A stretch of 16,680 nucleotides of DNA from UBA2965 sp036526135. GTDB lineage: Bacteria > Pseudomonadota > Gammaproteobacteria > Pseudomonadales > Azotimanducaceae. Positions 16,491-16,680 of the stretch are shown here, piece after piece. Position numbers and translations under genes: made by a program. A model generated the notes under the pieces. The model did no database searches. It was not told the DNA's origin and was given only the letters and a program-made list of their open reading frames with translations. Numbering within the stretch: the first letter of the stretch is position 1; each line of letters starts with the position of its first letter. Where the stretch lies: positions 1 to 16,680 of the forward strand of contig DATCZA010000066.1 of NCBI GenBank assembly GCA_036526135.1, read 5' to 3'.

Positions 16491-16538
16491 GCCGCTTCCC
16501 GCGGCCACCAAGAAGCCGCTTCCCGCGGCCACCAAGAA
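16491..16538 (+). repeat. 24-bp tandem hairpin repeat (two exact units) before tuf
   Basis: The units 16491-16514 and 16515-16538 are identical. Each folds as GCCGC-TTCCC-GCGGC followed by CACCAAGAA, and the left arm of one unit can also pair with the right arm of the other. The array fills nearly the whole fusA-tuf gap and stops one base before the 141-bp terminal repeat. No T-run follows. A diverged single unit follows the other tuf at 1212-1235. It may act in mRNA processing or stability between fusA and tuf; that role is inference. Confidence 0.85.
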
Positions 16539-16539
16539 T

Positions 16540-16680
16540 AGGGTAACGACGATGTCCAAAGCGAAATTTGAGCGTACTAAGCCACACGTAAACGTTGGGA
16601 CGATTGGTCATGTAGACCATGGTAAGACGACGCTGACGGCTGCGCTGACGAAGGTGTGTGCGGAGACGTTTGGTGGTGAG
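16540..16680 (+). repeat. 141-bp terminal direct repeat, right copy
   Basis: Identical to 1-141. The repeat uses exactly the first and last 141 bases, so the sequence closes on itself as a 16,539-base circle. 141 is the largest default k-mer of a widely used metagenome assembler, which makes an assembly-graph overlap within the duplicated tuf gene the simplest reading. Confidence 0.97.
16552..16680 (+). CDS. tuf: Elongation factor Tu, second copy (5' part, cut by window end)
   Basis: The first 43 codons of EF-Tu, identical base for base to 13-141, including P-loop GHVDHGKT. AGGG at 16540-16543 is the ribosome binding site, also identical to the first copy. Placement after fusA is that of tufA in the str operon. 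The gene runs off the window. Because the match spans the full available overlap, this may be either a true second gene or the same assembled sequence wrapped around. Confidence 0.95.
   Translation, partial: MSKAKFERTKPHVNVGTIGHVDHGKTTLTAALTKVCAETFGGE

Noticed and set aside
14275..16620. A 781-codon minus-strand open frame opposite fusA (and similar ones opposite rpoC at 9383-11395 and 11441-13159)
   Set aside because: Same shadow effect. They cross gene borders without regard to ribosome binding sites and show no recognisable domain.

Overview
The window is a chromosomal housekeeping block of the rpo/str ribosomal-protein and RNA-polymerase cluster, with every gene on the + strand. The order is tuf, tRNA-Trp(CCA), secE, nusG, rplK, rplA, rplJ, rplL, rpoB, rpoC, rpsL, rpsG, fusA, then the start of a second tuf. 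This order, the two tuf genes bracketing the block, tRNA-Trp between tuf and secE, and proteins that align almost colinearly with their Escherichia coli counterparts (RpoB 1357 aa, RpoC 1417 aa, with the gammaproteobacterial sequence insertions) point to a gammaproteobacterium. Codon use outside tuf is GC-rich. I cannot name the genus from sequence alone.

Region by region. 1-1203 is EF-Tu, written in codons unlike the rest of the window. 1204-1314 is a GC-rich hairpin and tRNA-Trp. 1335-2247 is secE-nusG (protein export channel and transcription elongation/Rho factor). 2248-2322 is a short leader. 2323-3452 is rplK-rplA (L11, L1; 1-nt overlap). 3453-3746 is a 294-nt gene-free leader with at least four foldable arms, very probably the autogenous L10(L12) control element. 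3747-4724 is rplJ-rplL. 4725-4875 is a gap with weak hairpins. 4876-8949 and 9020-13273 are rpoB and rpoC. 13274-13428 holds an 11-bp hairpin followed at once by a good sigma-70 type promoter, which starts the str operon. 13429-16485 is rpsL-rpsG-fusA. 16486-16551 carries an exact 24-bp tandem repeat of small hairpins. From 16552 the second tuf runs off the end.

The genes work together in building and running the gene-expression machinery: ribosomal stalk and L1/L11 arm proteins, 30S decoding proteins S12 and S7, elongation factors Tu and G, the two large RNA polymerase subunits, NusG linking transcription to translation, and SecE for export.

I see no defence system, mobile element, CRISPR array or novel accessory operon. 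The points worth a second look are: (1) the first and last 141 bases are identical, so the sequence closes on itself exactly inside tuf, which is probably an assembly-graph loop between two tuf copies and not a real circle; (2) tuf has a sharply different codon style that reverts to the local style in its last ~20 codons, suggesting a gene-conversion or transfer tract; (3) a short GCCGC/GCGGC hairpin repeat lies twice upstream of one tuf and once, diverged, downstream of the other; (4) EF-Tu has Glu at a position that is Arg333 in E. coli, a known pulvomycin-resistance site; (5) the structured rplJ leader.
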